Below are positions 25,557 through 34,657 of a stretch of 64,000 nt of DNA, piece after piece. Below the pieces are notes generated by a model. That model was not told the origin of the DNA and did no database searches. It worked only from the letters and a program-made list of their open reading frames with translations. The stretch's first letter is position 1, and every line of letters begins with the position of its first letter. A program made the position numbers and the translations under genes. This DNA is from Arthrobacter sp. YD4 (GTDB taxonomy: Bacteria; Actinomycetota; Actinomycetes; Actinomycetales; Micrococcaceae): NCBI RefSeq assembly GCF_030410515.1, contig NZ_JAUHHD010000004.1, positions 62,001 through 126,000 on the forward strand. Reading direction: 5' to 3'.

Positions 25557-26474
25557 ATGAGCATCGTTGTCACCGGCGCCACCGGCCACCTGGGCCGCCT
25601 CGTCCTGGAATCCCTGCTCCGCCGAGGCGCCCCCGCGGGCGAGCTCGTCGCCGTCGGCCGCGCCGTCGACAAGCTGGATGAGTTCGCCGGCCGCGGCGTC
25701 CAAGTCCGGGCCATGGACTACGACGACGCCGGGTCGGTCGCGGCGGCCCTCAAGGGTGCGTCCAAGGTGCTGCTGATTTCCGGCAGCGCCGTCGGCCAGC
25801 GCCTCGAACAGCACCGGACCGTCATCGACGCCGCCCGGGCCGAGGGCGTGGAACTCTTCGCCTACACCAGCATCGCCAACGCGGACAGCACGGGGATGAA
25901 GCTCGCCGCCGAACACCAGGCCACCGAGAAGCTCCTCGCCGAGTCCGGACTGCCCCACGTCCTCCTCCGCAACGGCTGGTACCTGGAGAACTACACCGAA
26001 CAGCTGCCGGGCACCCTGGCCCAGGGCGGCTTCGCCGGCAGCGCCGGTGACGGCAAGGTCAGCGCCGCCGCCCGCGCCGACTACGCGGACGCGGCCGCAG
26101 CCGTGCTCCTGGCCGACGACCAGGCCGGCAAGGTCTATGAACTCGGCGGCGACCAGGCCTTCACCATGGCGGAACTGGCGGCCGAGATCAGCGCGGCGGC
26201 CGGACAACCTGTGGCCTACCAGGACCTCCCTGCCGCGGACTACGCCGCGATGCTCGCCGGATTCGGGGTCCCCGCGGACTTCGCCGGCATCCTCGCCGAC
26301 TCCGACGTCGGCATTGCCCGCGGCGACCTTCTGGTCACCTCCGGCCAGCTCGCATCCCTGATCGGGCGGCCGGCCACCACCATGCCCGACGCGGTGCGTT
26401 CGGCCGTGGCCGCGCTCAAGGACGCCGCGCCGGAACACGGGACCGGCAACGAAGCGGACCCGGCAGCCAAGTGA
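25557..26474 (+). CDS. NAD(P)H-binding NmrA/QOR2-like oxidoreductase
   Basis: Atypical short-chain dehydrogenase of 305 residues. The nucleotide motif IVVTGATGHLGRLVLESLL is at the N-terminus, followed by MDYDDAGSVAAALKGASKVLLISG and FAYTSIANAD. LLRNGWYLENYTEQLP is typical of the quinone-oxidoreductase-2 (YtfG)/NmrA group. ATG 25557 has GAGAGGA upstream. Its end overlaps the start of the NUDIX gene by four bases, so the two are an operon. It may act as an NADPH-dependent quinone reductase or as a redox sensor. Confidence 0.87.
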   Translation: MSIVVTGATGHLGRLVLESLLRRGAPAGELVAVGRAVDKLDEFAGRGVQVRAMDYDDAGSVAAALKGASKVLLISGSAVGQRLEQHRTVIDAARAEGVELFAYTSIANADSTGMKLAAEHQATEKLLAESGLPHVLLRNGWYLENYTEQLPGTLAQGGFAGSAGDGKVSAAARADYADAAAAVLLADDQAGKVYELGGDQAFTMAELAAEISAAAGQPVAYQDLPAADYAAMLAGFGVPADFAGILADSDVGIARGDLLVTSGQLASLIGRPATTMPDAVRSAVAALKDAAPEHGTGNEADPAAK

Positions 26475-26950
26475 CCGTCCACAGCGCGGGCCTGCTGCTC
26501 TACCGCCGGACCGGCGCCGGGCTGGAGGTCTGGATCGCCCACATGGGCGGTCCGTTCTGGGCGCGCAAGAAAACCGCGTCCTGGTCCATCCCGAAGGGCA
26601 TCCACACGGACCAGGAGGACCCGCTCGCCGCGGCCCGGCGTGAGTTCACCGAAGAGATCGGCACCCCGCCGCCCGAGGCCGATTACGTTCCGTTGGGCAG
26701 CTTCCGGCAGTCATCCGGGAAGGTAGTCACCGTCTTCGCCGCGGAGACGGACTTCGCCCCGGAGCGGATCGTCAGCAACACCTTCCCGCTGGAGTGGCCC
26801 AGGGGCTCGGGCACCATCCGGGAATTCCCCGAGATCGACGCAGCCGAATGGGTTGGCGAGGACGAGGCCAGGCTCCGGCTGGTCCGCGGCCAGCTCCCCA
26901 TACTCGACGCCCTGGTCCGGCGCCTCGACGGGAGGCCGGAACCGACCTGA
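26471..26950 (+). CDS. NUDIX hydrolase
   Basis: Mg-dependent pyrophosphohydrolase of 159 residues. The NUDIX box is complete: G-x5-E-x7-REFTEEIG spans GIHTDQEDPLAAAR onward. A conserved PFWARKKTASWSIPKG precedes it and EWPRGSGTIREFPE follows, a pattern seen in the actinobacterial MutT-like group. GTG 26471 overlaps the upstream dehydrogenase gene (GTGA). Substrates could be nucleoside diphosphate derivatives. The specific one is unknown. Confidence 0.9.
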   Translation: MTVHSAGLLLYRRTGAGLEVWIAHMGGPFWARKKTASWSIPKGIHTDQEDPLAAARREFTEEIGTPPPEADYVPLGSFRQSSGKVVTVFAAETDFAPERIVSNTFPLEWPRGSGTIREFPEIDAAEWVGEDEARLRLVRGQLPILDALVRRLDGRPEPT

Positions 26951-26975
26951 CGCCCCCGACGCAGAACGTCTTGTC

Positions 26976-27014
26976 ATTGAATGTCACAAAATCGACACGT
27001 AGTGTGACATCAAT
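26976..27014. repeat. Inverted repeat upstream of ggt
   Basis: ATTGAATGTCACA (26976-26988) faces TGTGACATCAAT (27003-27014) across a 14-base spacer, with one bulged base. It lies 26 bp after the NUDIX stop and 27 bp before ggt. It could be a terminator of the preceding operon or an operator, since the TGTCACA/TGTGACA core is dyad-symmetric. Confidence 0.6.
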
Positions 27015-27041
27015 CGACAGACCTCTTCACCGGGAGCATTC

Positions 27042-28868
27042 ATGAAAACACCAGGACGCAGGCTCTCCGCCCTGACGGCGGCGCTGGCACTCACCGTGGC
27101 CGGCGGCGCCGTCGCGGGCCCCGCCGTCGCCGATCCCCGCGGGACGGAGAAGACCCCCACCGCCACCGGGTACGGCGGCGCCGTGAGCACCGTCGATCCG
27201 GAGGCGTCCGCCGCGGCGATCGAGGTCCTCCGCAAAGGCGGCAACGCGGCCGACGCAGCGGTCGCGGCCGCCGCCACCCTGGGTGTCACCGAACCGTACA
27301 GCGCCGGCGTCGGCGGCGGCGGGTACTTCGTGTACTACGACGCCAAGAGCAAGTCGGTGGGCACCATCGACGGCCGGGAAACCGCGCCGGCCGGCATCAC
27401 CCCCGACGCCTTCATCGACAAATCCAGCGGGAGGCCCTACCGCTTCACCCCGGAACTGGTGACCAGCGGCGTCGCCGTCGGTGTCCCGGGCACCCCGGCC
27501 ACCTGGCAGCGCGCCCTGGAACGGTGGGGCAGCCTGGGATTGGGCGAGGCCCTGAAACCGGCCATCAAGGTGGCCGACCGCGGCTTCGTCGTCGACCCCA
27601 CCTTCCGCCAGCAGACCCTGGACAACAAGGCCCGGTTCGCCGCCTTCCCGGCCACCAGCGAACTGTTCCTTCCCGGCGGCGACGCCCCCGCCGTCGGCAG
27701 CATCTTCCAGAACCACGACCTCGCCGCGACCTACCGGCTCCTGGCCAAGCAGGGCACCGCGGGCTTCTACACCGGGCCACTGGCCGCCGACATCGCGGCC
27801 ACCGTCCAGAACCCCGCCAAGGCGCCCGGCACCACGCTGCCCGTGCCCGCGGGATCGATGACGACGGCGGACCTGGCCGGTTACCGGGCCGCGGACCAGG
27901 CCCCCACGCGGGTGGGCTACCGCGGACTGGACGTCTACGGCATGGCTCCCTCCAGCAGCGGCGGCACCACCGTGGGCGAGGCCCTGAACATCCTGGCCCC
28001 CACCAACCTCTCCGGCCTGTCCACCGCCGGCGCGCTGCACCACTACCTGGAGGCCAGCGCCCTGTCCTTCGCCGACCGCGGCAAGTATGTCGGCGACCCG
28101 GCCAAGGTCACGGTCCCGACGGCGGCCCTGACCGATCCGCTCTTCGGCAAGGAGCGCGCCTGCCTGATCGATCCCCTGCACGCGGCCACCAAGCCGGTGG
28201 CGCCGGGCGATGTCGCCAACTACGACGGCGTGTGCCCCGCCTCCACGGCGCCGGCGGCCAGCGAAAAGGACACCGAGAACATCTCCACCACCAACCTCAC
28301 GGTGGCGGACAAGTGGGGCAACGTGGCCGAGTACACGCTCACGATCGAACAGACCGGCGGTTCCGGCATGGTGGTTCCCGGCCGCGGCTTCCTGCTCAAC
28401 AACGAGCTGACCGATTTCTCCACGGTCTATGACGCGCAGGACCCGAACCGGATCGAACCCGGGAAGCGTCCCCGTTCCTCGATGTCCCCGACCATCATCC
28501 TCAAGGACGCCGCCCCGTTCGTCGCCCTGGGCTCGCCGGGCGGGTCCACGATCATCACCACCGTGCTGCAGACCATCCTGAACCGGGTGGACCTGGGCAT
28601 GACCATCTCGGAGGCCATCGCCGCGCCCCGCGCCTCGCAGCGGAACACGGCGAAGGTCACCGCCGAGCCGGCGTTCATCGCGGCCTACGGCGATCAGCTC
28701 ACCCCGTTCGGGCACCAGTTCACGCCCTCGGGTGACGCCTTCACGTCCGCGGCGGAGATCGGCGCCGCGACGGCGATCGAGTTCGGACCGGGCGGACGGC
28801 TGACCGCCGCCGCCGAACCCGTCCGCCGCGGCGGCGGCTCGGCCATGGTGCTCAGTGCCGGCAGGTAA
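27042..28868 (+). CDS. ggt: Gamma-glutamyltransferase, secreted
   Basis: Ntn-hydrolase of 608 residues that cleaves gamma-glutamyl amides such as glutathione-like compounds outside the membrane. It has a signal peptide (LSALTAALALTVAGGAVAGPAVA). Motifs include VGGGGYFVYYD, IDGRETAPA and the autoprocessing site ISTTNLTVADKWGN, where Thr416 would become the N-terminal nucleophile of the small subunit. NNELTDFS and LGSPGGSTIITTV complete the site. Length is normal. ATG 27042 has GGGAG upstream. An inverted repeat lies in the promoter region. Confidence 0.92.
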   Translation: MKTPGRRLSALTAALALTVAGGAVAGPAVADPRGTEKTPTATGYGGAVSTVDPEASAAAIEVLRKGGNAADAAVAAAATLGVTEPYSAGVGGGGYFVYYDAKSKSVGTIDGRETAPAGITPDAFIDKSSGRPYRFTPELVTSGVAVGVPGTPATWQRALERWGSLGLGEALKPAIKVADRGFVVDPTFRQQTLDNKARFAAFPATSELFLPGGDAPAVGSIFQNHDLAATYRLLAKQGTAGFYTGPLAADIAATVQNPAKAPGTTLPVPAGSMTTADLAGYRAADQAPTRVGYRGLDVYGMAPSSSGGTTVGEALNILAPTNLSGLSTAGALHHYLEASALSFADRGKYVGDPAKVTVPTAALTDPLFGKERACLIDPLHAATKPVAPGDVANYDGVCPASTAPAASEKDTENISTTNLTVADKWGNVAEYTLTIEQTGGSGMVVPGRGFLLNNELTDFSTVYDAQDPNRIEPGKRPRSSMSPTIILKDAAPFVALGSPGGSTIITTVLQTILNRVDLGMTISEAIAAPRASQRNTAKVTAEPAFIAAYGDQLTPFGHQFTPSGDAFTSAAEIGAATAIEFGPGGRLTAAAEPVRRGGGSAMVLSAGR

Positions 28869-28880
28869 CCGCCGGCGGTT

Positions 28881-29420
28881 TCACACGCAGCAACCAGCCT
28901 GACCAGGGGCCTGGGCGGAACAGCCGCCCAGGCCCTTGGCGTACGCAGCCTGGCCCACGTGCTGGAGGCAGTCCGCCACGGCGCTGACCAGGCGCACGCC
29001 CAGGGTGACCGGCGGATCCCACCGCTCGTCCACCACCCGGTCCAGCGCGCCGTCGTCCAGTCCTTCGATAAAACCGGCAGTCTGCCGGTGCACGGCGTCG
29101 TAGTACTCCAGCAGCAGGTCCGGCCCGGCGGTCACGGAGTCCACCTGGGCGGACGAGTGCCCGTAGCCGGTGTCCCGCTCGGGCAGCGGGAGCCCGAACC
29201 TGCCGGCGAAGGCCTGGGCTGTCCAGACCTGCGGGAGGCCGGCCGCGGAGGAGACCTGGGCGTCCTCCACCCGGGCCAGGTGCCAGAGAAGCCAGGCGAT
29301 GGAGTTCCCGGTCCCTCCCGGGCGCCGGGTCAGGCCGCTTTCGTCCGTTCCGTCCAGCACGGCCTCCACCGTTTCGCGGATCCGGCCAAAAGCATCGAGC
29401 AGCAGTTCGTTGGACTTCAT
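28881..29420 (-). CDS. DinB/DUF664 mycothiol-transferase-like protein
   Basis: Four-helix DinB-fold protein of 179 residues. Metal-binding histidines are visible at H47 (AWLLWHLARVED) and H154 (DCLQHVGQAAYAKGL), in the pattern of the mycothiol-dependent DUF664 subgroup of actinobacteria. The C-terminus ends with an unusual Cys-rich tail (GQAGCCV). ATG 29420 has AGGGAGGGA upstream; the longer reading frame runs into the hairpin element and is rejected. Probable role is thiol-dependent detoxification, with substrate unknown. Confidence 0.85.
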   Translation of the reverse strand: MKSNELLLDAFGRIRETVEAVLDGTDESGLTRRPGGTGNSIAWLLWHLARVEDAQVSSAAGLPQVWTAQAFAGRFGLPLPERDTGYGHSSAQVDSVTAGPDLLLEYYDAVHRQTAGFIEGLDDGALDRVVDERWDPPVTLGVRLVSAVADCLQHVGQAAYAKGLGGCSAQAPGQAGCCV

Positions 29421-29467
29421 TCCATTCCCTCCCTGGCGTCGTTCGTCCGCCCATGCTGGCACACGAA

Positions 29468-29540
29468 CGGCCCGTTGCCCTATCACTTGCGGGTGCCAAA
29501 AAGTGTTCATAGGCACCACAGGTGATAGGGCAACGGGCCG
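29468..29540. repeat. 73-base nested inverted repeat (REP-like hairpin)
   Basis: CGGCCCGTTGCCCTATCAC (29468-29486) is repeated as its exact 19-base reverse complement at 29522-29540. Inside is a second perfect 6-bp stem, GGTGCC (29492-29497) with GGCACC (29512-29517), around a 14-base A/T-rich loop. It lies between ilvD and the DinB-like gene, both on the reverse strand. It could serve as the ilvD terminator or be one copy of a dispersed palindromic repeat. Confidence 0.9.
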
Positions 29541-29574
29541 CCGCTGCCGTGCGCGGACTGTAGGCCGGCGGGGA

Positions 29575-31434
29575 CTAGCCGCCCAGGAGCGTGACGTCGC
29601 GGACGGCACCCTTGTCGGCGGAGGTGGCCATGGCGGCGTACGCCCGCAGCGCGGCCGAGACCTCGCGTTCCCGGTCCCTGGGCTTGTAGCCGCCGTTGAT
29701 CAGCAGCTTCTCCCGCCGCTCGGCCAGCAGTTCGTCACTGACTTCCAGCTGCAGGGACCGCTGGCTGATGTTGATGCTGATGATGTCCCCGTCCTCGACC
29801 AGGGCGATAGTTCCGCCGGAGGCAGCCTCCGGGGAGATGTGCCCGATGGACAGGCCGGAGGTGCCGCCGGAGAAGCGGCCGTCGGTGATCAGGGCGCACT
29901 TCTTGCCCAGGCCGCGGCCCTTGAGGAACGACGTCGGGTACAGCATTTCCTGCATGCCCGGACCGCCCTTGGGCCCCTCGTAGCGGATGACCACCACGTC
30001 GCCTTCCTTGATCGTCTTGTTCAGGATCTTCTCCACGGCCTCATCCTGGGATTCGCACACCACGGCCGGGCCGGAGAAGGTCCAGATGGATTCATCCACA
30101 CCGGCGGTCTTCACCACGGCGCCGTCCACGGCCACGTTGCCGCGGAGCACGGCCAGCCCGCCGTCCTTGGAGTAGGCGTGCTCCACGGAGCGGATGCAGC
30201 CTTCGGCGGAGTCGGTGTCCAGCGAGGTCCACTCGTTCGACTGGGAAAACGCGGTGGAGGACCGGACGCCGCCGGGGGCCGCGTGCCACAGGGCGCCGGC
30301 TTCCTCCGTGGCCTTGCCGCCGCGGATGTCCCAGTCGTCCAGCCAGCCGTCCAGGTCGGACGAGTGCACCGAGTGGACGTCCTTGTGCAGGAGGCCGCCG
30401 CGGTTCAGTTCGCCCAGCAGTGCGGGGATGCCGCCGGCACGGTGTACATCCTCCATGTAGTAGGTCCGGTCCTTGGCCACGTTCGGGGCAACCTTGGCCA
30501 GGCACGGTACCTGGCGGGACTTGGCGTCCATCTCGGCCAGGCCATAGTCAACGCCCGCCTCCTGGGCTGCGGCCAGCAGGTGCAGGATGGTGTTGGTGGA
30601 TCCGCCCATGGAGATGTCCAGCGCCATGGCGTTGTCGAAGGCCTTGGCGGTGGCGATCGAGCGGGGCAGCACCGACTCGTCGTCGCCGTCGTAGTAGCGC
30701 TTCACGAGCTCGACGACGGTGGCCCCGGCCTTCTCGTACAGCGCCTTGCGCGCGGTGTGGGTGGCGAGCACGGAGCCGTTGCCGGGCAGGGACAGGCCGA
30801 TGGCCTCGGTGAGGCAGTTCATCGAGTTGGCGGTGAACATGCCGGAGCAGGATCCGCAGGTGGGGCAGGCGTTTTCTTCGATGAGGTTGATGTCGGCGTC
30901 GGAGATCGACTCGTCCACGGCGTCGGAGATGGCGTTCACCAGGTCCAGGGAGCGGACGGAGCCGTCGGTCAGGGTGACGCGGCCGGCCTCCATGGGGCCG
31001 CCGGAGACGAACACCACGGGGATGTTCAGGCGCAGCGCGGCCATCAGCATGCCGGGGGTGATCTTGTCGCAGTTGGAGATGCAGACCAGGGCGTCGGCGC
31101 AGTGGGCGTTGACCATGTACTCCACGGAGTCGGCGATCAGGTCGCGGGAGGGCAGCGAGTACAGCATGCCGCCGTGGCCCATGGCGATGCCGTCATCCAC
31201 GGCGATGGTGTTGAACTCGCGGGGAACCGCTCCGGCGGCCAGGATCGCGTCGGAGACGATCCGCCCCACGGGGGCGAGGTGGGTGTGGCCGGGGACGAAC
31301 TCCGTAAAGGAGTTGGCCACGGCAATGATCGGTTTTCCGATGTCCGAGTTGGCGACGCCGGAGGCGCGCAGCAGGGCGCGGGCTCCGGCCATGTTCCGGC
31401 CGTGGGTGACTGTTTTAGAGCGAAGTGCAGGCAT
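29575..31434 (-). CDS. ilvD: Dihydroxy-acid dehydratase
   Basis: Fe-S dehydratase of 619 residues in branched-chain amino-acid synthesis (2,3-dihydroxy-isovalerate to 2-oxoisovalerate). Cluster cysteines are in [10 protein letters not shown] and [12 protein letters not shown], near [17 protein letters not shown]. Further conserved motifs are [33 protein letters not shown] and [19 protein letters not shown] 31434 is preferred (AGGA nine bases upstream); ATG 31443 is possible. It is divergent from an MmyB-type regulator with an AT-rich 85-bp gap. No other ilv gene is adjacent. Confidence 0.95.
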   Translation of the reverse strand: MPALRSKTVTHGRNMAGARALLRASGVANSDIGKPIIAVANSFTEFVPGHTHLAPVGRIVSDAILAAGAVPREFNTIAVDDGIAMGHGGMLYSLPSRDLIADSVEYMVNAHCADALVCISNCDKITPGMLMAALRLNIPVVFVSGGPMEAGRVTLTDGSVRSLDLVNAISDAVDESISDADINLIEENACPTCGSCSGMFTANSMNCLTEAIGLSLPGNGSVLATHTARKALYEKAGATVVELVKRYYDGDDESVLPRSIATAKAFDNAMALDISMGGSTNTILHLLAAAQEAGVDYGLAEMDAKSRQVPCLAKVAPNVAKDRTYYMEDVHRAGGIPALLGELNRGGLLHKDVHSVHSSDLDGWLDDWDIRGGKATEEAGALWHAAPGGVRSSTAFSQSNEWTSLDTDSAEGCIRSVEHAYSKDGGLAVLRGNVAVDGAVVKTAGVDESIWTFSGPAVVCESQDEAVEKILNKTIKEGDVVVIRYEGPKGGPGMQEMLYPTSFLKGRGLGKKCALITDGRFSGGTSGLSIGHISPEAASGGTIALVEDGDIISINISQRSLQLEVSDELLAERREKLLINGGYKPRDREREVSAALRAYAAMATSADKGAVRDVTLLGG

Positions 31435-31480
31435 GTGTATCATCCTGCACCGCGCCGCAGCCGGGGTGAAGACGGCCTTG

Positions 31481-31513
31481 ATACTAGTAGTAAAACTAAC
31501 AGAGTAATAGTAT
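31481..31513. promoter_or_regulatory. Divergent promoter elements between ilvD and the MmyB-like regulator
   Basis: On the forward strand TAGTAT (31508-31513) ends six bases before the GTG at 31520, consistent with a leaderless transcript. On the reverse strand another TAGTAT (31486-31481) points toward ilvD and lies within the palindrome TACTAGTA (31482-31489). This AT-rich segment contrasts with its surroundings. The -35 elements are not clear. Confidence 0.55.
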
Positions 31514-31519
31514 TTCTAG

Positions 31520-32386
31520 GTGCAGCACGCCGATCGTCGCAAGGAACTGGGGCTCTTCCTGCGGGCCCGTCGGAACCAGGCCGTTCGGGTGGATTACGGC
31601 CTCCCACCCCTGTCCCGCACCCGCGAGCGGGGCCTGCGCCGCGAGGAGGTAGCGTTCCTCTCCGGCGTCAGCGTGACCTGGTACACCTGGCTGGAGCAGG
31701 GACGGGACATCAACCCGTCCCGCCAGGTCCTCGAAGCGGTCGGCCGGGCCCTGCATCTCTCGGACGCCGGACTGGACTACGTCCTCTCCCTCGGGGGCTA
31801 CGCCGCCGTCGGGCCGGGGCCCGCCGCGGCGGCCACCGCCCCCGCCCATCTCCAGCGCCTGCTCGACGCCTTGGACCCGAACCCATCATTCGCCCTGTTT
31901 CCTGACTGGGGCATTGCGGGCTGGAACAGCGCCTACGCGGCCCTGTTCCCCAACATCGCCACCGTGCCCGCCGCCGACCGCAACCTGCTGTGGCTCGTCT
32001 TCACCGACCCCTACGTCCGGGACCTCCTGCCGGACTGGGAGGTGACCAGCCAGCGGTTCCTGGCCGAGTTCCGTGCCGAAACCGGGCAGCGCCTGGGCGA
32101 CGTGGACGTCAGGAACCTGGTGGAACGGCTCAAGTCCGCCAGCCCGGAGTTCAAAGAGGGCTGGGACCGGTACGACATTCTTGGCTTTGAGTCGCGGGAG
32201 AGGGTCTTCCACCACCCAGGCGTCGGCATCCTGACGTTGGAACACCATCAGCTCTCCCCCTCGGACCGGCCGGACCTTCACCTGGTGGTCTACACGCCGG
32301 CTCCGGGCAGCGGTGCCGGGTCCCTGATGGGACGGCTCATCCCGCCGGCCAGCCAGGAATCCGGCGCCCCCGCGGAGCGCGGCTGA
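31520..32386 (+). CDS. XRE-family regulator with MmyB-like ligand domain
   Basis: Transcription regulator of 288 residues. The N-terminal helix-turn-helix contains LSRTRERGLRREEVAFLSGVSVTWYTWLEQ, highly typical of the MmyB/MltR-like actinobacterial family. The C-terminal PAS-like ligand domain has FALFPDWGIAGWNSAYAALFP and NLLWLVFTDPYVRDLLPDWE, and ends with LTLEHHQLSPSDRPDLHLVVYTP. These domains are thought to bind fatty-acid-like ligands. GTG 31520 appears leaderless. Its target is not evident; ilvD is divergent, and the usual dehydrogenase neighbour is absent. Confidence 0.88.
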   Translation: MQHADRRKELGLFLRARRNQAVRVDYGLPPLSRTRERGLRREEVAFLSGVSVTWYTWLEQGRDINPSRQVLEAVGRALHLSDAGLDYVLSLGGYAAVGPGPAAAATAPAHLQRLLDALDPNPSFALFPDWGIAGWNSAYAALFPNIATVPAADRNLLWLVFTDPYVRDLLPDWEVTSQRFLAEFRAETGQRLGDVDVRNLVERLKSASPEFKEGWDRYDILGFESRERVFHHPGVGILTLEHHQLSPSDRPDLHLVVYTPAPGSGAGSLMGRLIPPASQESGAPAERG

Positions 32387-32434
32387 CGTACTGCCGGGCC
32401 TGGTCGAGGCGCGGCGGTGTGCTACTTTCGGGCC

Positions 32435-33184
32435 ATGACCAGCCAGCCCGTGACCCACGACGCCGACAGCCCGGCGGCCGCCGCTATCGGGCTGCTGGCC
32501 CGGCAGGGCTTCGACGCCACTTCCGTGGAGGAACTCGCCGAGGCCGCCGGGATGAGCCGCAGCACCTTCTTCCGCAAGTTCGGGTCGAAGGAAGACGTGG
32601 TCTTCGCCGACCACGAACGGATCCTGACGCAGGTCACCGGGCGGCTGGCCCAATCCCGGCAGGATCCGCTCGCCGGCGTCGAGGACGCCGCCCTGCTGGT
32701 GTTCGAGCACCACCTGCGCCACCGCGAAACCTCCCGGGCACGCTACGAACTGATGCAGGCCGTGCCCTCGCTCCGGGACCGGGAACTGGTCACCTCGCAC
32801 CGGTACGAGCGCGCCTTCCTCGTGCACCTGCTGGACCGTCTGCCCGCCGCCGCCGCCGCCGGAACGGGTGACCAACTGGCCGGGGCGGATCACCGTGAGC
32901 ACACCGCCGTCGCCTACGCGGCCGCCGTCGTCGCCGTCCACAACGCCTTCCTCCGCCAATGGCTGCGCTCCCCCGCCACCGAAGAAACCCGACAGCAGGA
33001 GAACGCCGACACCGGGCGGATGCGCGATCTCGCCACGGAACTCCGCGGCCTGTCCGCCTTGTTCCGCCCGGTCCTGCTCGGCACCGCCCCGGCTGCGGCA
33101 GCCAGCACCGTGGTGGTGACCGTGCTGGCCGGAGCCGCGGACAAGGACGCCGTGGCCCGCGCGGTCCGCGACGCGCTCCCCTGA
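32435..33184 (+). CDS. TetR-family regulator of the downstream beta-oxidation operon
   Basis: A 249-residue repressor. The N-terminal helix-turn-helix is in FDATSVEELAEAAGMSRSTFFRKFGSKEDVVF. The C-terminal domain is helical and unusual in containing long Ala-rich segments. ATG 32435 is chosen. It lies 148 bp upstream of an acyl-CoA dehydrogenase/thiolase/ligase operon on the same strand, and that gap holds two copies of a GGAAC-N3-GTTTC dyad. The arrangement suggests acyl-CoA-responsive repression in the manner of FadR-type TetR proteins. The operator assignment is inference. Confidence 0.88.
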   Translation: MTSQPVTHDADSPAAAAIGLLARQGFDATSVEELAEAAGMSRSTFFRKFGSKEDVVFADHERILTQVTGRLAQSRQDPLAGVEDAALLVFEHHLRHRETSRARYELMQAVPSLRDRELVTSHRYERAFLVHLLDRLPAAAAAGTGDQLAGADHREHTAVAYAAAVVAVHNAFLRQWLRSPATEETRQQENADTGRMRDLATELRGLSALFRPVLLGTAPAAAASTVVVTVLAGAADKDAVARAVRDALP

Positions 33185-33216
33185 CGAGTTCCCCCCCAAC
33201 GCGCCGCAGCCACCTT

Positions 33217-33249
33217 GGAACGGAGTTTCTTGACGTGGAACTGCGTTTC
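33217..33249. promoter_or_regulatory. Twin dyad operators around a -35 box
   Basis: GGAACGGAGTTTC (33217-33229) and GGAACTGCGTTTC (33237-33249) are two near-identical imperfect palindromes exactly 20 bp apart, about two helical turns. TTGACG (33230-33235) lies between them and could be a -35 element. They are the most likely TetR-protein sites. No convincing -10 was found. Confidence 0.7.
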
Positions 33250-33332
33250 ATTGCATCCTTGATCGACGTGGTGTGAGCCACGCCACGCGCGGCACGCAGC
33301 CGCCGACGCTATCGACGAGGACCAGCACGCAC

Positions 33333-34595
33333 ATGACGACGACGTCGCCCGCCTCCGCGGCCACCGACCATTCCGGCACCGTCCCGGCCGGCTTCCCCGC
33401 CGGCACCGTGGAGCCGGACTACCTCCTGACCGAGGCACTGGGAACCGACCCGGCAGCCCTCTTCACCGGCATCAGCGACGAGGACCGCGCCTACTGGGAC
33501 CGCGCCCGCGGCTTCGTCCAGGACGAGGTCCTGCCGGTGATCGACGGCTACTGGGAACGCGCCGAATACCCCGTGCACCTGCTCCGCCGCCTCGGCGAAC
33601 TGGACCTCCTGCGCGACGGCATCGACGTCGAGGGCCACGCCCCGATGAGCAGCATGGCCGCCGGCCTGGTGACCATGGAAATCAGCCGCGGCGACGGCTC
33701 TGTGGCCACGATGATCGCCGTGCAGGGCGGCCTGGCCCTCCGCTCGGTCGCAGAATGCGGATCCGAAGAGCAGAAGCGGCGCTGGCTGGCCCCGATCGCC
33801 GACGGCACCGAGTACGCCGCCTTCGCCCTCACCGAGCCCACCCACGGCTCCGATTCCGTGGGCCTGGAATCCACCGCCACCCCCACCGACGGCGGTGTGC
33901 TGCTCAACGGCGAGAAGAAGTGGATCGGCAACGGCTCCATCGGCGGCCTCAGCGTGGTGTGGGCCCGCGGCGAGGACGGGCAGGTCCACGGCTACCTCGT
34001 CCCGCAGGACTCCCCCGGCTACACGGGCACCACCATCGAGGGCAAGCTTGCCCTGCGCGCCATTTGGCAGGCCCACATCCGGCTGGAGAACGTCTTCGTT
34101 CCGGAGGAGAACATCCTGCCGGGCGCCCGGACCTTCAAGGACACCGCCCGCGTGCTCCTGGCCACCCGGCTCAGCGTCGCCTGGTCCGCCGTCGGCCACG
34201 CGACCGCTTGCTACGAAACCGCCGTCCAGTACGCCAAGCAGCGCAAGCAGTTCGGCCGCCCGCTGGCCTCCTCCCAGATCGTGCAGGAACGGCTGGCCCG
34301 CATGCTCAGCGAGCTCTCGACCATGCAGCTGATGGTCGTACAGATGACCCGGCTGGACGAGGCCGGCGCCCTGACCGCCGAGCAGGCCGCGCTGGCCAAG
34401 TACACCTGCACCCGGCTGGCCCGCGGCATCGCCTCCAACGCCCGCGACCTGCTCGGCGGCAACGGCATCCTGCTGGCCAACCGCGTCGCCCGGCACCTGG
34501 CCGACATCGAGGCCATCCACACCTACGAAGGCACCGAGACCATGCAGGCGCTCATCATCGGGCGCGGCATCACCGGCACCTCCGCCTTCGCCTGA
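33333..34595 (+). CDS. Acyl-CoA dehydrogenase (glutaryl-CoA-dehydrogenase-like)
   Basis: FAD-dependent enzyme of 420 residues introducing a double bond in an acyl-CoA. Motifs are AAFALTEPTHGSDSVG, GEKKWIGNGSIGG, RKQFGRPLASSQIVQERLA and LLGGNGI, with the catalytic glutamate E399 in HTYEGTETMQ. The layout resembles GcdH-type enzymes, but decarboxylation cannot be judged. ATG 33333 follows the long leader containing the twin operators. The thiolase gene begins 62 bp downstream and the ligase follows, forming one catabolic operon. Confidence 0.9.
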   Translation: MTTTSPASAATDHSGTVPAGFPAGTVEPDYLLTEALGTDPAALFTGISDEDRAYWDRARGFVQDEVLPVIDGYWERAEYPVHLLRRLGELDLLRDGIDVEGHAPMSSMAAGLVTMEISRGDGSVATMIAVQGGLALRSVAECGSEEQKRRWLAPIADGTEYAAFALTEPTHGSDSVGLESTATPTDGGVLLNGEKKWIGNGSIGGLSVVWARGEDGQVHGYLVPQDSPGYTGTTIEGKLALRAIWQAHIRLENVFVPEENILPGARTFKDTARVLLATRLSVAWSAVGHATACYETAVQYAKQRKQFGRPLASSQIVQERLARMLSELSTMQLMVVQMTRLDEAGALTAEQAALAKYTCTRLARGIASNARDLLGGNGILLANRVARHLADIEAIHTYEGTETMQALIIGRGITGTSAFA

Positions 34596-34657
34596 CCCGT
34601 CCATTTCTTCGCTTGTCGCCGTCCCCTGACAGACGCCACCCACCAAAGGACCCACCC

